Below, in pieces: positions 34,318 to 44,359 of a stretch of DNA of 64,000 nt (positions within the stretch are counted from its first letter, which is position 1; each line of letters begins with the position of its first letter). Under the pieces are notes generated by a model that was not told the origin of the DNA, ran no database searches, and saw only the letters and a program-made list of their open reading frames with translations. Source of the DNA: Mesorhizobium sp. YM1C-6-2 (GTDB lineage: Bacteria; Pseudomonadota; Alphaproteobacteria; Rhizobiales; Rhizobiaceae); the NCBI RefSeq assembly GCF_003666685.1, contig NZ_RCIZ01000002.1:330501-394500 (forward strand), given 5' to 3'. Position numbers and translations under genes: made by a program.

Positions 34318-36267
34318 ATGAGAAAGATCGCCGTAATCGCCGCGCTGTCGGCCTCGGCTTTCGGCCTTTCGGCGGGAGCGTCCTTTGCCGACTACACGCT
34401 GACCATCCTGCACATCAACGACTGGCACAGCCGCATCGAGTCCAACAATGCCTACGAGTCGACCTGCTCCGCCGAGGAGGAGACGGAAGGCAAGTGCATC
34501 GGCGGCGCGGCGCGGCTGGTGACGGCGATCGCCGACCGCCGCAAGGCCAACGAGGGCAAGAACGTTCTCCTGCTCAACGGCGGTGACAATTTCCAGGGTT
34601 CGCTCTTCTACACGACCTACAAGGGCAAGGCGGAGGCCGAGTTCCTCAACCTGATGAAGTTCGACGCCATGACGGTCGGCAACCACGAGTTCGACGACGG
34701 CGAGGATGCGCTGGTCCCGTTCCTGGAAGAGGTGACCTTCCCGGTGCTCTCGGCCAACGTGCATCCCAATGCGCAGTCCAAGGTCGGCGACAGGATCAAG
34801 CCGTCGCTGGTGCTCGATGTCGGCGGCCAGAAGATCGGCATCATCGGGGCGGTGACGACCGATACGCCCGAGATCGCCTCGCCCGGTCCCAACATCGCCA
34901 TCGAGGACGACATCAAGACGATCACAGCCGAGGTCGAGAAACTGAAGGGCGAGGGCGTCAACAAGATCATCGCGCTCACCCATGTCGGCTATCCCCGCGA
35001 CAAGGAGCTGATCGCCAGGATTCCGGGCGTCGACGTCGTGGTCGGCGGCCATTCCCATTCGCTGCTGTCGAACACGGACGACAAGGCCGAGGGGCCGTAT
35101 CCGACGATGATCGACAATCCGGACGGCTACAGGGTTCCGGTGACGCAGGCGGCGTCCTATTCGAAATATCTCGGCGAGTTCACCGTCACCTTCGACGACA
35201 ACGGGGTGGTCAAGGAAGCGAAGGGCGATCCGATCTTCCTCGACAAGTCGATCACGCCGGACGCAGCCGTGCTGGTTCGCGTCAAGGAGCTCGCCGGGCC
35301 GATCGAGGAGGTGAAGGCGAAGGAGGTCTCGGAGACCACCGCGCCGATCGACGGCGACCGCAAATCCTGCCGCGCGCGCGAATGCGAGATGGGCAACCTC
35401 GTTTCCGAGGCCATCCTCGACCGCGTGAAGGACCAGGGCGTCACCATCGTCTTCCAGAACGGCGGCGGCCTGCGCGCTTCGATCGACCAGGGCGTCGTCA
35501 CCATGGGCGAGGTGCTGAACGTGCTGCCCTTCCAGAACACGCTCGCCACCTTCCAGCTCACGGGCAAGGACGTCGTCGCGTCGCTGGAGCACGGCGTCAG
35601 CATGGTGGAGGAGGAGAAGGGCGCCTTCCCGCAGGTCGCCGGCCTGAAATACTCCTTCGACAAGTCGGTGGGGCCCAATGCCGGCCGCATCAAGTCGGTC
35701 GAGGTGATGGAAAATGGCGCCTGGGCCCCCATCGACGAGGCCAAGCTCTACACGGTCGCCACCAACAATTTCACGCGCGGCGGCGGCGACGGCTACGAGT
35801 TGTTCGAGAAGAACGCTGAGAACGCCTATGATTTCGGCCCAAGCCTGGAGCAGGTGGTGGCCGACTACCTGACCGCCAACCGGCCCTACACGCCCAAGCT
35901 CGACGGCCGCATCGTGGATCTCGCCGCAGCAGCTCCGGAAACCGCCGCTGCACCCGCGCAATCGGAGGCTGCGGCGGCTCCCGCAGCCGCCGAGCCGCAG
36001 GTGCCAGCGCCGCCAGCGGCCTCGGCTGACATCGCGGCGACGCCGCCGACTGTCGAAACGGCGGCTGCACCCGCCGCGACGGAAGCCGCAGCCCCGGCGG
36101 CCGCGGAAAACACGCACACCATCGTTCGCGGCGATACGCTGTGGCATATCGCCAGAAAGGCCTATGGCGCCGGTTCCAAGTGGAAAGTGATCTCCGATGC
36201 CAACCCCGGCATCGACGCGCTTGATCTGACCATAGGCTCGACGCTGAAAATCCCGCCGGCGAGCTGA
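34318..36267 (+). CDS. Periplasmic 5'-nucleotidase/metallophosphatase fused to a LysM domain
   Basis: 649 aa. A signal peptide ends about residue 22 (SAGASFADYT). The UshA-like metallophosphatase domain shows HINDWHSRI, NGGDNFQGS, GNHEFDDG and GGHSHSLL. The 5'-nucleotidase C-terminal domain has FQNGGGLRASIDQG and LPFQNTLATF. A Pro/Ala linker (about 540-595) leads to a LysM module (HTIVRGDTLWHIARKAYG, about 598-649) that would bind peptidoglycan. It hydrolyses extracytoplasmic nucleotides to nucleosides and phosphate, here probably held at the cell wall. Confidence 0.92.
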   Translation: MRKIAVIAALSASAFGLSAGASFADYTLTILHINDWHSRIESNNAYESTCSAEEETEGKCIGGAARLVTAIADRRKANEGKNVLLLNGGDNFQGSLFYTTYKGKAEAEFLNLMKFDAMTVGNHEFDDGEDALVPFLEEVTFPVLSANVHPNAQSKVGDRIKPSLVLDVGGQKIGIIGAVTTDTPEIASPGPNIAIEDDIKTITAEVEKLKGEGVNKIIALTHVGYPRDKELIARIPGVDVVVGGHSHSLLSNTDDKAEGPYPTMIDNPDGYRVPVTQAASYSKYLGEFTVTFDDNGVVKEAKGDPIFLDKSITPDAAVLVRVKELAGPIEEVKAKEVSETTAPIDGDRKSCRARECEMGNLVSEAILDRVKDQGVTIVFQNGGGLRASIDQGVVTMGEVLNVLPFQNTLATFQLTGKDVVASLEHGVSMVEEEKGAFPQVAGLKYSFDKSVGPNAGRIKSVEVMENGAWAPIDEAKLYTVATNNFTRGGGDGYELFEKNAENAYDFGPSLEQVVADYLTANRPYTPKLDGRIVDLAAAAPETAAAPAQSEAAAAPAAAEPQVPAPPAASADIAATPPTVETAAAPAATEAAAPAAAENTHTIVRGDTLWHIARKAYGAGSKWKVISDANPGIDALDLTIGSTLKIPPAS

Positions 36268-36423
36268 GCCGCGGCTTCGCGCGCCTTGCCGCTTCTCGCT
36301 TGCCGGGGCTGACGGGCGGGCGCCTGTAGGCGGGCAGGGGCTGTGCGGGAGGCCCTTGCGCCGAATTTGAAGTGCGGCCAGACGCAGCATTGAAAACGCC
36401 GCCGCCGCCGCTAAGTTCGCGCC

Positions 36424-37506
36424 ATGTCAGAAGCACCCGTGAAATCCGCCGCCGACAAGCAAGTTCCCGGCGCCGCCACTAGGGAAACCATTATCCCTGC
36501 CGCCCGTCCGTCGGCAGAGCCGCGCCGCGTCGGCGTGCTGCTAGTCAATCTCGGCACCCCTGACGGCACCGACTACAAGTCGATGTGGCGGTATCTGCGC
36601 GAATTCCTGTCCGATCCGCGCGTCATCGAACTGCCGAAGATTGCCTGGAATCCGATCCTCTACGGGCTGGTGCTGACCACCAGGCCACAGAAATCCGGCG
36701 CGAACTACAAGCGGATCTGGAACACGGAGATGGACGAATCGCCCCTGCGCACCTTCACGCGGGGCCAGGCGGAGAAGCTCGCGGCAGCGCTTGCCGACCT
36801 GCCCGACGTCCGCGTCGAATGGGGCATGCGCTACGGCAATCCCTCCACCCGCAGCGCCGTGCAGAGCCTTTACGAGCAGGGCTGCGACCGTATCCTCATC
36901 TTCCCGCTCTACCCGCAATACTCGGCGACGACGACCGCCACCGCCAACGACCAGCTCTTCCGGGCGCTGATGAAGATGCGCGAAGCCCCGGCGGTGCGTT
37001 CCGTGCCGCCCTATTACCGGGAGCCGGTCTACATCGAGGCGCTGGCGCGCTCGCTGCAGGCGAGCCTCGCCAGACTCGATTTCGAACCGGAAATGGTGCT
37101 CGCCTCCTATCACGGCATACCCAAGCCCTATGCCGACAAGGGCGATCCCTATGGTTTCCACTGCGAGGAGACGACCCGGCTGCTGCGCGAGTTTCTGGGC
37201 TGGGACGAGAAAAGGCTGATCACCACCTTCCAGTCGCGCTTCGGCGCGCAGGAATGGCTGCAGCCCTATACGGACAAGACAGTCGAGCGGCTGGCGAAGG
37301 AAGGCGTGAAGTCGATTGCCGTCATCAATCCGGGGTTCTCGGTCGACTGCATCGAGACGCTGGACGAGATCGGCCGCGAGGTGCGCGACGAATTCCTGCA
37401 TGCCGGCGGCAAGCATTTCGCGCATATCCCCTGCCTGAACGACAGTCCGGAAGGCATGGACGTCATCGAGACGCTGGTGCGGCGCGAACTGCAGGGCTGG
37501 GCGTAA
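36424..37506 (+). CDS. hemH: Ferrochelatase
   Basis: 360 aa, inserting Fe2+ into protoporphyrin IX, the last step of heme synthesis. GVLLVNLGTPDG, the catalytic His in ASYHGIPKPYADKGDPY, TFQSRFGAQEWLQPYT and INPGFSVDCIETLDE are all intact. The first 35 residues are a short extension before the core. I found no convincing Irr/ICE box in the 156 bases upstream. The DAO oxidoreductase follows 55 bases later. Confidence 0.96.
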   Translation: MSEAPVKSAADKQVPGAATRETIIPAARPSAEPRRVGVLLVNLGTPDGTDYKSMWRYLREFLSDPRVIELPKIAWNPILYGLVLTTRPQKSGANYKRIWNTEMDESPLRTFTRGQAEKLAAALADLPDVRVEWGMRYGNPSTRSAVQSLYEQGCDRILIFPLYPQYSATTTATANDQLFRALMKMREAPAVRSVPPYYREPVYIEALARSLQASLARLDFEPEMVLASYHGIPKPYADKGDPYGFHCEETTRLLREFLGWDEKRLITTFQSRFGAQEWLQPYTDKTVERLAKEGVKSIAVINPGFSVDCIETLDEIGREVRDEFLHAGGKHFAHIPCLNDSPEGMDVIETLVRRELQGWA

Positions 37507-37561
37507 CCGGAACCGCCGGCCCCGCGAGGCGTTGAGGGCAGTCTCGGGGAGACTGCCATCC

Positions 37562-38776
37562 ATGCGCCGAAAGCTCGATCTGAGGACCGGCCGTCCGGTC
37601 TGGTTCGCCTATCGCGTGCCTTCCGTTCCAACCGAAAAGCTCACCCGCGACGTCAAGGCGGACGTCGCCGTCGTCGGCATGGGCATCAGCGGGGCGATGA
37701 TGGCCGAAGCGCTGACGGCGCGCGGCCAGTCGGTCGTCACCATCGACCGGCGCGGCCCGATGAAGGGCTCGACGGCGGCGACCACCGCGCTGGTGCAGTT
37801 CGAGATCGATCAGCCGCTCGCCAAGCTGTCGGGCATGATCGGCCGCGCGAAGGCGGAGCAGGCCTGGCGACGCTCGCGGCTCGCCATCGAGAGCCTGGCC
37901 GCCCGCATCCAGGGCCTCGACATCGATTGCGGGCTGGGCCGGCGTCCCTCGCTCTATCTCGCCGGCAATATGCTTGGGCCGGGCGCGCTTCGAGAGGAGG
38001 CTGAGGCAAGGCGGCGGGCAGGGATCCATGCGACATATCTCACGGCTGCCGCGCTCAGGGAGCGCTTCGGCATCGGGCGCGAGGGTGCGATCCTCAGCTA
38101 CGGCAACCTGACGCTGGACCCGCGCAAGCTGACCGCCGGCATGCTGCTGAAGGCGTGGGAACGTGGGGCGCGTTTGTATGCGCCGGCGGAGGCGGTGGCG
38201 ATCGAGGACGGCAAGGACGAGGTTACGATCGTGACCAAGGCCGGGCCGACCGTCACCGCCGGCCATGTCGTGCTCGCCACCGGCTATGAGCTGACCGACA
38301 TGGTTCCGGCGGCAAGTCATCGGATCATCTCGACCTACGCGATCGCCACGCGCCGGCAGCCACGCAAGCTCTGGCCGCAGCAGGCCTTCATCTGGGAGGC
38401 GTCGGACCCCTATCTCTACATGCGCGCCACGAGGGACGGCCGCGTCATCTGCGGCGGCGAGGACGAGGAGTTCTCCGATGAGGACAAGCGCGATGCGTTG
38501 ATCGGAAAGAAGGCTGCGCGCCTGTCGAAGAAGCTGGCAAGGCTCTTCCCGGGCCTCGATACCGATCCGGAATTCGCCTGGGCCGGCTCCTTCGGCACCA
38601 CGACGACCGGCCTGCCCTATATCGGCAAGGTGCCGCGCCATCCCCGCATCCTTGCCGTGATGGGCTATGGCGGCAACGGCATCACCTACTCCGGGATCGC
38701 CTCGGAGATCGCGGCTGCCGCGATCGAAGGCCGCGACGACAGCGACGCCGGTCTTTTCGCCTTCAGACGCCGTTAA
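37562..38776 (+). CDS. FAD-dependent oxidoreductase (DAO family)
   Basis: 404 aa from ATG 37562. FAD-binding start [17 protein letters not shown] (about residues 36-52), [12 protein letters not shown], and the C-terminal [16 protein letters not shown] dinucleotide-closing segment. It belongs with glycine-oxidase/sarcosine-oxidase-like amine oxidases. A TTG 30 bases upstream is also in frame but overlaps no ribosome site. Substrate unknown; it is a possible second gene of the hemH transcript. Confidence 0.87.
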   Translation: MRRKLDLRTGRPVWFAYRVPSVPTEKLTRDVKADVAVVGMGISGAMMAEALTARGQSVVTIDRRGPMKGSTAATTALVQFEIDQPLAKLSGMIGRAKAEQAWRRSRLAIESLAARIQGLDIDCGLGRRPSLYLAGNMLGPGALREEAEARRRAGIHATYLTAAALRERFGIGREGAILSYGNLTLDPRKLTAGMLLKAWERGARLYAPAEAVAIEDGKDEVTIVTKAGPTVTAGHVVLATGYELTDMVPAASHRIISTYAIATRRQPRKLWPQQAFIWEASDPYLYMRATRDGRVICGGEDEEFSDEDKRDALIGKKAARLSKKLARLFPGLDTDPEFAWAGSFGTTTTGLPYIGKVPRHPRILAVMGYGGNGITYSGIASEIAAAAIEGRDDSDAGLFAFRRR

Positions 38777-38889
38777 GCCTCGCCGCCAACCACCGGTTCA
38801 ACAATCGGCTGCCGTCTGATTGTATAGCGGCCAGACGAATCCTAACTGATTCTCGGGCGGCCGACGCCGCGACAATGGGGAGAAGCGGA

Positions 38890-39840
38890 ATGTTCTCGGG
38901 CTTCGACATCATCATACCCGTGCTGGTCGTTCTCGTCCTGCTGGTGATCTTCACCGGCATCAAGACGGTGCCGCAGGGCTACAACTACACGGTCGAGCGT
39001 TTCGGCCGCTACACGCGCACGCTGGCGCCGGGCCTCAACATCATCATCCCCTTCGTCGACCGCATCGGCGCCAGGATGAACATGATGGAGCAGGTGCTCG
39101 ACGTCCCGACGCAGGAGGTCATCACCCGCGACAACGCCATCGTGGCGGTCGACGGCGTCGCCTTCTTCCAAGTGCTCAACGCCCCGCAGGCCGCCTACCA
39201 GGTGTCCGGCCTGCAGAACGCCATCCTCAACCTGACCATGACGAATATCCGCTCGGTCATGGGCTCGATGGACCTCGACGAGCTCCTGTCCAACCGCGAC
39301 GCCATCAACGAGCGGCTTCTGCGCATCGTCGACGAGGCGGCGCATCCGTGGGGCATCAAGATGACTCGCGTCGAGATCAAGGACATCAACCCGCCGGCCA
39401 ATCTGGTGGAATCGATGGCGCGGCAGATGATGGCCGAGCGCGACAAGCGCGCGCAGATCCTGACCGCGGAAGGCCTGAAGGCGGCGCAGGTGCTGGAAGC
39501 CGAGGGCCGCCGCGAGGCGGCGTTCCGCGACGCCGAGGCGCGCGAGCGCGCGGCCGAAGCCGAGGCCAGGGCGACGCAGGTCGTCTCGGAGGCGATCGCC
39601 AAGGGCGACGTGCAGGCGATCAACTACTTCGTGGCGCAGAAATACACCGAGGCGCTCACCAAGATCGGCTCGGCGTCGAACAGCAAGGTCGTGCTGATGC
39701 CGATGGAAGCGTCGTCGCTGATCGGCACGCTGGGCGGCATCGGCGAGATCGCCAAGGAGGTTTTCCGGGCCGAGGGCACGGCCGGCGCGCAGCGGCAGGC
39801 CGCCCGCACGCCGCTGGTGCGCCCCGAAGACAACCAGTAG
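38890..39840 (+). CDS. SPFH/stomatin-like membrane protein (QmcA type)
   Basis: 316 aa from ATG 38890 (GGGGAGAAG upstream; an ATG at 38875 lies within that site). One N-terminal membrane helix (about 6-25), then the band-7/SPFH domain ([32 protein letters not shown]). A coiled-coil, Ala/Glu/Arg-rich region follows (about 185-245). It pairs with the NfeD gene 9 bases on, the usual arrangement of SPFH-NfeD membrane quality-control or raft-like systems. Confidence 0.92.
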   Translation: MFSGFDIIIPVLVVLVLLVIFTGIKTVPQGYNYTVERFGRYTRTLAPGLNIIIPFVDRIGARMNMMEQVLDVPTQEVITRDNAIVAVDGVAFFQVLNAPQAAYQVSGLQNAILNLTMTNIRSVMGSMDLDELLSNRDAINERLLRIVDEAAHPWGIKMTRVEIKDINPPANLVESMARQMMAERDKRAQILTAEGLKAAQVLEAEGRREAAFRDAEARERAAEAEARATQVVSEAIAKGDVQAINYFVAQKYTEALTKIGSASNSKVVLMPMEASSLIGTLGGIGEIAKEVFRAEGTAGAQRQAARTPLVRPEDNQ

Positions 39841-39849
39841 GCGGCGGCC

Positions 39850-40314
39850 ATGCTGGAGCGCGTCTTCGCCGAACTCGGCCCCTGGAACTGGATGGTCCTG
39901 GGCTTTGCCCTGCTGACGCTCGAGATTCTGACGCCGGGCGTATTCATGCTGTGGATTGGCCTGGCGGCGCTGATCGTCGGCGCGCTTTCGCTGATGTTCT
40001 GGAGCGCCGGCTTCTGGGTCTGGCAGGTGCAGATCTTGGTGTTCCTGGCGCTGGCGCTGGTCTGCGCCTTCGCCGGCAAGAAGATCATGAGCGGGCGCGG
40101 GAGCGCTTCCGACCAGCCGCTGCTCAATCGCCGCGGCGACCAGCTGATAGGCCGCACCGCGACGCTGACCGAGCCGATCACCGATGGGCGAGGGCGCATC
40201 AAGATCGGCGACACGACTTGGCGCGTGTCCGGGCCGGACCTCCCGGCCGGCACAAAGGTGCGGGTCAAGGCGGCGGCCGACCTCGATCTGGAACTGGTGG
40301 TGGAACCGGTGTGA
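39850..40314 (+). CDS. NfeD-family membrane protein
   Basis: 154 aa. Two to three N-terminal hydrophobic helices, then an OB-fold NfeD C-terminal domain (LIGRTATLTEPITDGRGRIKIGDTTW, shortened). It is co-transcribed with and probably bound to the SPFH protein. The short NfeD form lacks the ClpP-like protease domain. Ends 5 bases before a rhizobial hairpin repeat. Confidence 0.92.
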   Translation: MLERVFAELGPWNWMVLGFALLTLEILTPGVFMLWIGLAALIVGALSLMFWSAGFWVWQVQILVFLALALVCAFAGKKIMSGRGSASDQPLLNRRGDQLIGRTATLTEPITDGRGRIKIGDTTWRVSGPDLPAGTKVRVKAAADLDLELVVEPV

Positions 40315-40319
40315 GACGG

Positions 40320-40342
40320 CTTCTCCCCGTTACGGGGAGAAG
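40320..40342. repeat. Rhizobial-type intergenic hairpin repeat
   Basis: CTTCTCCCCG (40320-40329), loop TTA, CGGGGAGAAG (40333-40342): a perfect 10-bp stem between convergent nfeD and kdsD. This sequence type is scattered widely in rhizobial genomes. No T-run follows, so a terminator role is uncertain. Confidence 0.65.
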
Positions 40343-40349
40343 GTGGGAC

Positions 40350-41354
40350 TTACGCGATGCCGATCCTGAGCAGGTCGTGGAAGTGCACGATGCCGACCGG
40401 CTTGCCGTCCTCGACCACGACGAGCGCCGAGATGCGTTTTTCTTCGAGGATAGCCATCGCCTCGACTGTCAGCGCGTCCGGGTCGACGGTCTTGGGCGTA
40501 CGGGTCATGATCTCGTCGACGGCCATGCCGCCGAGGTTCCTGTCGAGATTGCGGGCAAGGTCGCCGTCGGTGATGATGCCGGCGAGCAGGCCGTTGTCGT
40601 CGACGATGCAGACGCAGCCGAAACGCTTGTTGGACAGCGTCACCATGGCGTCGCGCAGCGAGCTGCCGACCGGCGCCATCGGCATGTGGTCGCCCCGATG
40701 CATGATCTCGCGCACCTTCATCAGGCTGGCGCCGAGCTTTCCGCCGGGATGGAAGGTGCGGAACTGGTCCGGAGTGAACTCGCGCGCCTCGAGCAGCGCG
40801 ATGGCGAGCGCATCGCCGGCGACCAGCTGCAGCAGCGTCGAGGTGGTCGGCGCCAGCCCGTGCGGGCAGGCTTCCGGCACGCGCGGCAGGGCCAGCACGA
40901 CGTCGGCCTCGCGCGCCAGTGTCGATGTCTCGCCCGAGGTGACGGCGATCAGCGGAATGGAAAACCGGCGCGAATAGGCGACGATGCTTTTCAGTTCCGC
41001 GGTCTCACCCGACCATGACATGGCGATGATGGCGTCGTCCTTGGCGATCATGCCGAGATCGCCGTGATTGGCCTCGGCCGGATGGACGAAGAAGGCCGGA
41101 GTACCGGTGGAGGCCAGCGTCGCGGCGATCTTGGCGCCGATATGGCCGCTTTTCCCCACCCCGGTGACGATGACGCGGCCGCGGATCGCCGAGATCAGCT
41201 CGATGGCGTGGGCAAAGGATTCGGACAGGCCGTTGTTCAGCGCCTCGGCAAAGACGGCGAGGCCTGCCTGCTCGGTGGCAACGGTTCTCAGGGCGGAGGC
41301 GATCGCGGCGCTCCGGTCAGGCTGCTTCTTCATCGGCACTGCATGCATGGGCAC
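40350..41354 (-). CDS. kdsD: Arabinose-5-phosphate isomerase, KpsF/GutQ family
   Basis: 334 aa. SIS domain (GVGKSGHIGAKIAATLASTG; MSWSGETAE) for the isomerase, followed by two CBS motifs (about residues 205-330). It turns ribulose-5-P into arabinose-5-P for Kdo in lipopolysaccharide. The GTG at 41354 and ATGs at 41348 and 41333 are all in frame; no strong ribosome site decides. Reads toward nfeD. Confidence 0.92.
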   Translation of the reverse strand: MPMHAVPMKKQPDRSAAIASALRTVATEQAGLAVFAEALNNGLSESFAHAIELISAIRGRVIVTGVGKSGHIGAKIAATLASTGTPAFFVHPAEANHGDLGMIAKDDAIIAMSWSGETAELKSIVAYSRRFSIPLIAVTSGETSTLAREADVVLALPRVPEACPHGLAPTTSTLLQLVAGDALAIALLEAREFTPDQFRTFHPGGKLGASLMKVREIMHRGDHMPMAPVGSSLRDAMVTLSNKRFGCVCIVDDNGLLAGIITDGDLARNLDRNLGGMAVDEIMTRTPKTVDPDALTVEAMAILEEKRISALVVVEDGKPVGIVHFHDLLRIGIA

Positions 41355-41501
41355 AGCGATTAGCGCTTCGCGGTGCGGCTGTCCATACGATCCTGCGCCG
41401 GGCGGCCCCGGCAGGCCGGCTTTCTCAACGCTCCATTAACCATCGGCATTTACGGTTCGGTAAGCATGGCGCGGCTCGCGCCTTCAATCATTTGGGTCGA
41501 G

Positions 41502-43121
41502 ATGCCGCCGGTACGCCCCGACAAAACAACACGTCCCGGCCGGGGCGCCTTGCAGGCACTTCTCCTGGCAGCCACGGCTGCCGGGGCTGTCTCGGCCGGC
41601 ACGGTCCAGGCCCAGGAAACCACGGGTTTGCGCGGCGCCCTGACAGCCGCCGATACGAACAGCGGCCTACTTGCCGGAGAGGATGCCCGCCCGGCCGAAG
41701 CGGCGCCGGCCTACGTGCCGGTGAGCCCCGGCGCGTTGCCGGAGGAGGATGCGCCCCGTCCGCCCCGGATATTCGCGGCCGACCCTGCGTTGCCGGGCGA
41801 GGCCGAAGCCCAGCCCCAGTCCCCTGTCGCTGCGGCCGCGTCACGGGCGGCAGCTGCCGCCGAGATCGACCAGACTCCGACCGGAACCGTGCGCCAGCCG
41901 ACGGTCGATTCGCTTGAGAGCGAGTCCCTCGATCGTGGCGCGCAACGCGCCCAGGCGATCGAGGGCCTGGACCGGCCGATCGAGGAAAACCCCTATGAGG
42001 CGCCGGGCATCACCTTCGGCACCTTCATCCTGAAACCCTCGATCGAGCAGGGCGTGACCGCCACCTCCAACGCCGATTCGAGCACCGACGGGTCCGAAGC
42101 GGTGCTGTCGGAGACGACGCTGCGCCTCAACGCGGTGTCGGACTGGTCGCGCCATTCGGCGACGGTCGACGCCTTCGGCACCTTCCGCAAGACGCTGTCG
42201 GGCCAGGAGGTCGACGACTTCGAGGGCGGCGTCGACGCCGTGCTGGATCTGGAACTCGCCCATGAATACCGGGCCCGGGGCACCTTCACCTACTCGGCGG
42301 CGCCCGAATCGGCCGCTTCGCCGGTGGTCATTGCCAATACCGTGGAAGAGCCGATCACCCAGCGCGTCGGCGGAACACTCGGCCTCCAGAAGGACATGGG
42401 CAAGGCGCGTTTCGGCATCACCGGTGGCGCCATCCACGACAGCTATGGCGACGCCGACCTCGAGGGCGGCGGCACGCTGTCGCAGAGCGACCGCGATGCG
42501 ACGCTCTACACGATGACGCTGCGCGCAGGATACGAGATATCCCCGGCGCTGACGCCGTTCGTGGAGACCGAGATCGGCCGCAATCAGTACGACCAGGAAG
42601 TCGACAGCGCGGGCTATCAGCGCTCGTCCGACCGTTATGCCGTGCGCGGCGGCCTGGAACTCGATCTCGGCGAGAAATTCTCGGGCGAGGTGGCCGCTGG
42701 CTGGGTCCGCGAGGATTTCGACGACGACAGGCTGGATGCGCTCTCGACGCCGACGGTGGACGGCCTGCTGAGATGGTCGCCCGAGCGCGGCACCGACGTG
42801 ACGCTGTCCGGCTCGACCATCCTGGAAGGCACCACGACGGCGGGCGAAAGCGGATCGGTGCTCTATTCCAGCCGTATCGGGATCGAGCGTCAGATACGCT
42901 CGAACCTCACCGGCGGGGCGCTTCTCGGCGTGGCATACCGAAACTACTCGCAGTCGGACGGATACGACGTCATCTTCGATGCCGAGGCGAGCCTGACCTG
43001 GTGGCTGAACCGCTATGCCGGCGTCGTGACGCGTGTCGAGCACGAGACGGTGACCAGCAACCTCTCCGACCGCGACGCCAAGACGAACAGCATCTTCCTG
43101 GGGCTGAAGCTGCAGCGCTAG
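41502..43121 (+). CDS. Outer-membrane beta-barrel protein
   Basis: 539 aa from ATG 41502, giving a clean signal peptide (RGALQALLLAATAAGAVSAG, cleaved after VQA-QE); an ATG at 41466 is an alternative. After a low-complexity segment of about 130 residues (Pro/Ala/Glu-rich), the rest alternates like beta strands (GTFILKPSIEQGVTATSN and onwards), ending FLGLKLQR, with a basic Arg end typical of this barrel family (BBP2_2-like). Function unknown; possibly exopolysaccharide-related by family. Confidence 0.82.
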   Translation: MPPVRPDKTTRPGRGALQALLLAATAAGAVSAGTVQAQETTGLRGALTAADTNSGLLAGEDARPAEAAPAYVPVSPGALPEEDAPRPPRIFAADPALPGEAEAQPQSPVAAAASRAAAAAEIDQTPTGTVRQPTVDSLESESLDRGAQRAQAIEGLDRPIEENPYEAPGITFGTFILKPSIEQGVTATSNADSSTDGSEAVLSETTLRLNAVSDWSRHSATVDAFGTFRKTLSGQEVDDFEGGVDAVLDLELAHEYRARGTFTYSAAPESAASPVVIANTVEEPITQRVGGTLGLQKDMGKARFGITGGAIHDSYGDADLEGGGTLSQSDRDATLYTMTLRAGYEISPALTPFVETEIGRNQYDQEVDSAGYQRSSDRYAVRGGLELDLGEKFSGEVAAGWVREDFDDDRLDALSTPTVDGLLRWSPERGTDVTLSGSTILEGTTTAGESGSVLYSSRIGIERQIRSNLTGGALLGVAYRNYSQSDGYDVIFDAEASLTWWLNRYAGVVTRVEHETVTSNLSDRDAKTNSIFLGLKLQR

Positions 43122-43189
43122 AGCATCGGGCCGGCCTGCGGGACCGCGCAGCGAAAAGATGCGCGGCCGTTTCGGGAAATCCGATGCTC
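43121..43189. repeat. Structured intergenic element with two nested stems
   Basis: Outer arms GAGCATCGG (43121-43129) and CCGATGCTC (43181-43189). Inner arms CCGCGCA (43144-43150) and TGCGCGG (43160-43166). It lies between convergent genes and begins on the last base of the barrel stop. It resembles repeated intergenic palindromes of Mesorhizobium-like genomes. Confidence 0.55.
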
Positions 43190-43238
43190 GAACAATGAGA
43201 TAGGCTGCAAAAGCGGCCCGGGTCGGGCGTCTGCCGGG

Positions 43239-44159
43239 CTAGTTCACGTTCTGCAATTTTGCTCCGGTCTTCTCGTCGAGCAGGCCCGAGATGATATCGG
43301 CCATCTTGGCTGATAAATCCGGCCTTGCCAGCGCAAACGCGACGTTGGCCTCGACAAAACCTTCCGGCGAGCCGCAGTCGAAGGTGCGGCCCTTGTAGTG
43401 ATAGCCGTAGAAGCCCTGCTGCTTCTCAAGCTTCAGCATGCCGTCGGTGAGCTGGATCTCGTTGCCGGCGCCCCGCTCCTGGTTCTCCAGGATCGAGAAG
43501 ATCTCCGGCTGCAGGATGTAGCGGCCGTTGATGAACAGGTTCGACGGCGCCGTGCCCTGCTTGGGCTTCTCCACCATCCCTGTGATGCGGAAACCGTTAT
43601 GCGCCGCCTCGCCCTTGCCGACGATGCCGTATTTGTGCGCCTCTTCAGGATCGCATTCCTGCACCGCGACGATGTTGCCGCCGGTGTTTTCGTAAAGCTC
43701 CACCATCTCGGCCATGCAGCTCTTCCTGGACTGCATGATCATGTCGGGCAGAAGCAGCGCGAACGGCTCGTCGCCGACCAGTTCGCGGGCGCACCAGACC
43801 GCGTGGCCGAGCCCCAGCGGCTCCTGCTGGCGGGTGAAGCTGGTCTGCCCGGCCAAGGGCTGCAGCCGCTGCAGCTTGGCCAGCTGGTCGTCCTTGCCGC
43901 GCTGCGCCAGCGTATGGTTCAGCTCGAACTGCATGTCGAAATGATCCTCGATGACCGCCTTGTTGCGGCCGGTCACGAAGATGAAGTGCTCGATACCCGC
44001 CTCGCGAGCCTCGTCGACCACATACTGGATCACAGGACGGTCGACGACCGTCAGCATCTCCTTGGGCACCGCCTTCGTCGCCGGCAGGAACCGCGTCCCC
44101 AACCCTGCTACCGGAAATACTGCCTTGCGGACTCTTTTCGGCCCTCGTTCCATTCCCAT
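43239..44159 (-). CDS. galU: UTP--glucose-1-phosphate uridylyltransferase
   Basis: 306 aa. The nucleotidyl-transfer loop [20 protein letters not shown] is at about residues 15-34. [20 protein letters not shown] and [13 protein letters not shown] match the family. It makes UDP-glucose for lipopolysaccharide, exopolysaccharide and cyclic glucans. The gene is alone and divergent from mltB-like, with 200 bases between. Confidence 0.96.
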   Translation of the reverse strand: MGMERGPKRVRKAVFPVAGLGTRFLPATKAVPKEMLTVVDRPVIQYVVDEAREAGIEHFIFVTGRNKAVIEDHFDMQFELNHTLAQRGKDDQLAKLQRLQPLAGQTSFTRQQEPLGLGHAVWCARELVGDEPFALLLPDMIMQSRKSCMAEMVELYENTGGNIVAVQECDPEEAHKYGIVGKGEAAHNGFRITGMVEKPKQGTAPSNLFINGRYILQPEIFSILENQERGAGNEIQLTDGMLKLEKQQGFYGYHYKGRTFDCGSPEGFVEANVAFALARPDLSAKMADIISGLLDEKTGAKLQNVN

Positions 44160-44359
44160 ATCGATCCTTTCGAAAAGCCCGGCATTGCTTACGTAACGAC
44201 ATTTTCATGCCGGAATTCACGGCTACCGACAACGTCGTCACGTTTTTGTGTCCGGCGGATAAGGCGTTTCAGGTATTTTCGTTCCCTGCATCGAACATGG
44301 TAAACTGATTCATAACCTTCAGCGATGAATCGTCTTCCTGACTCTCGAAGGAGGAAAAG

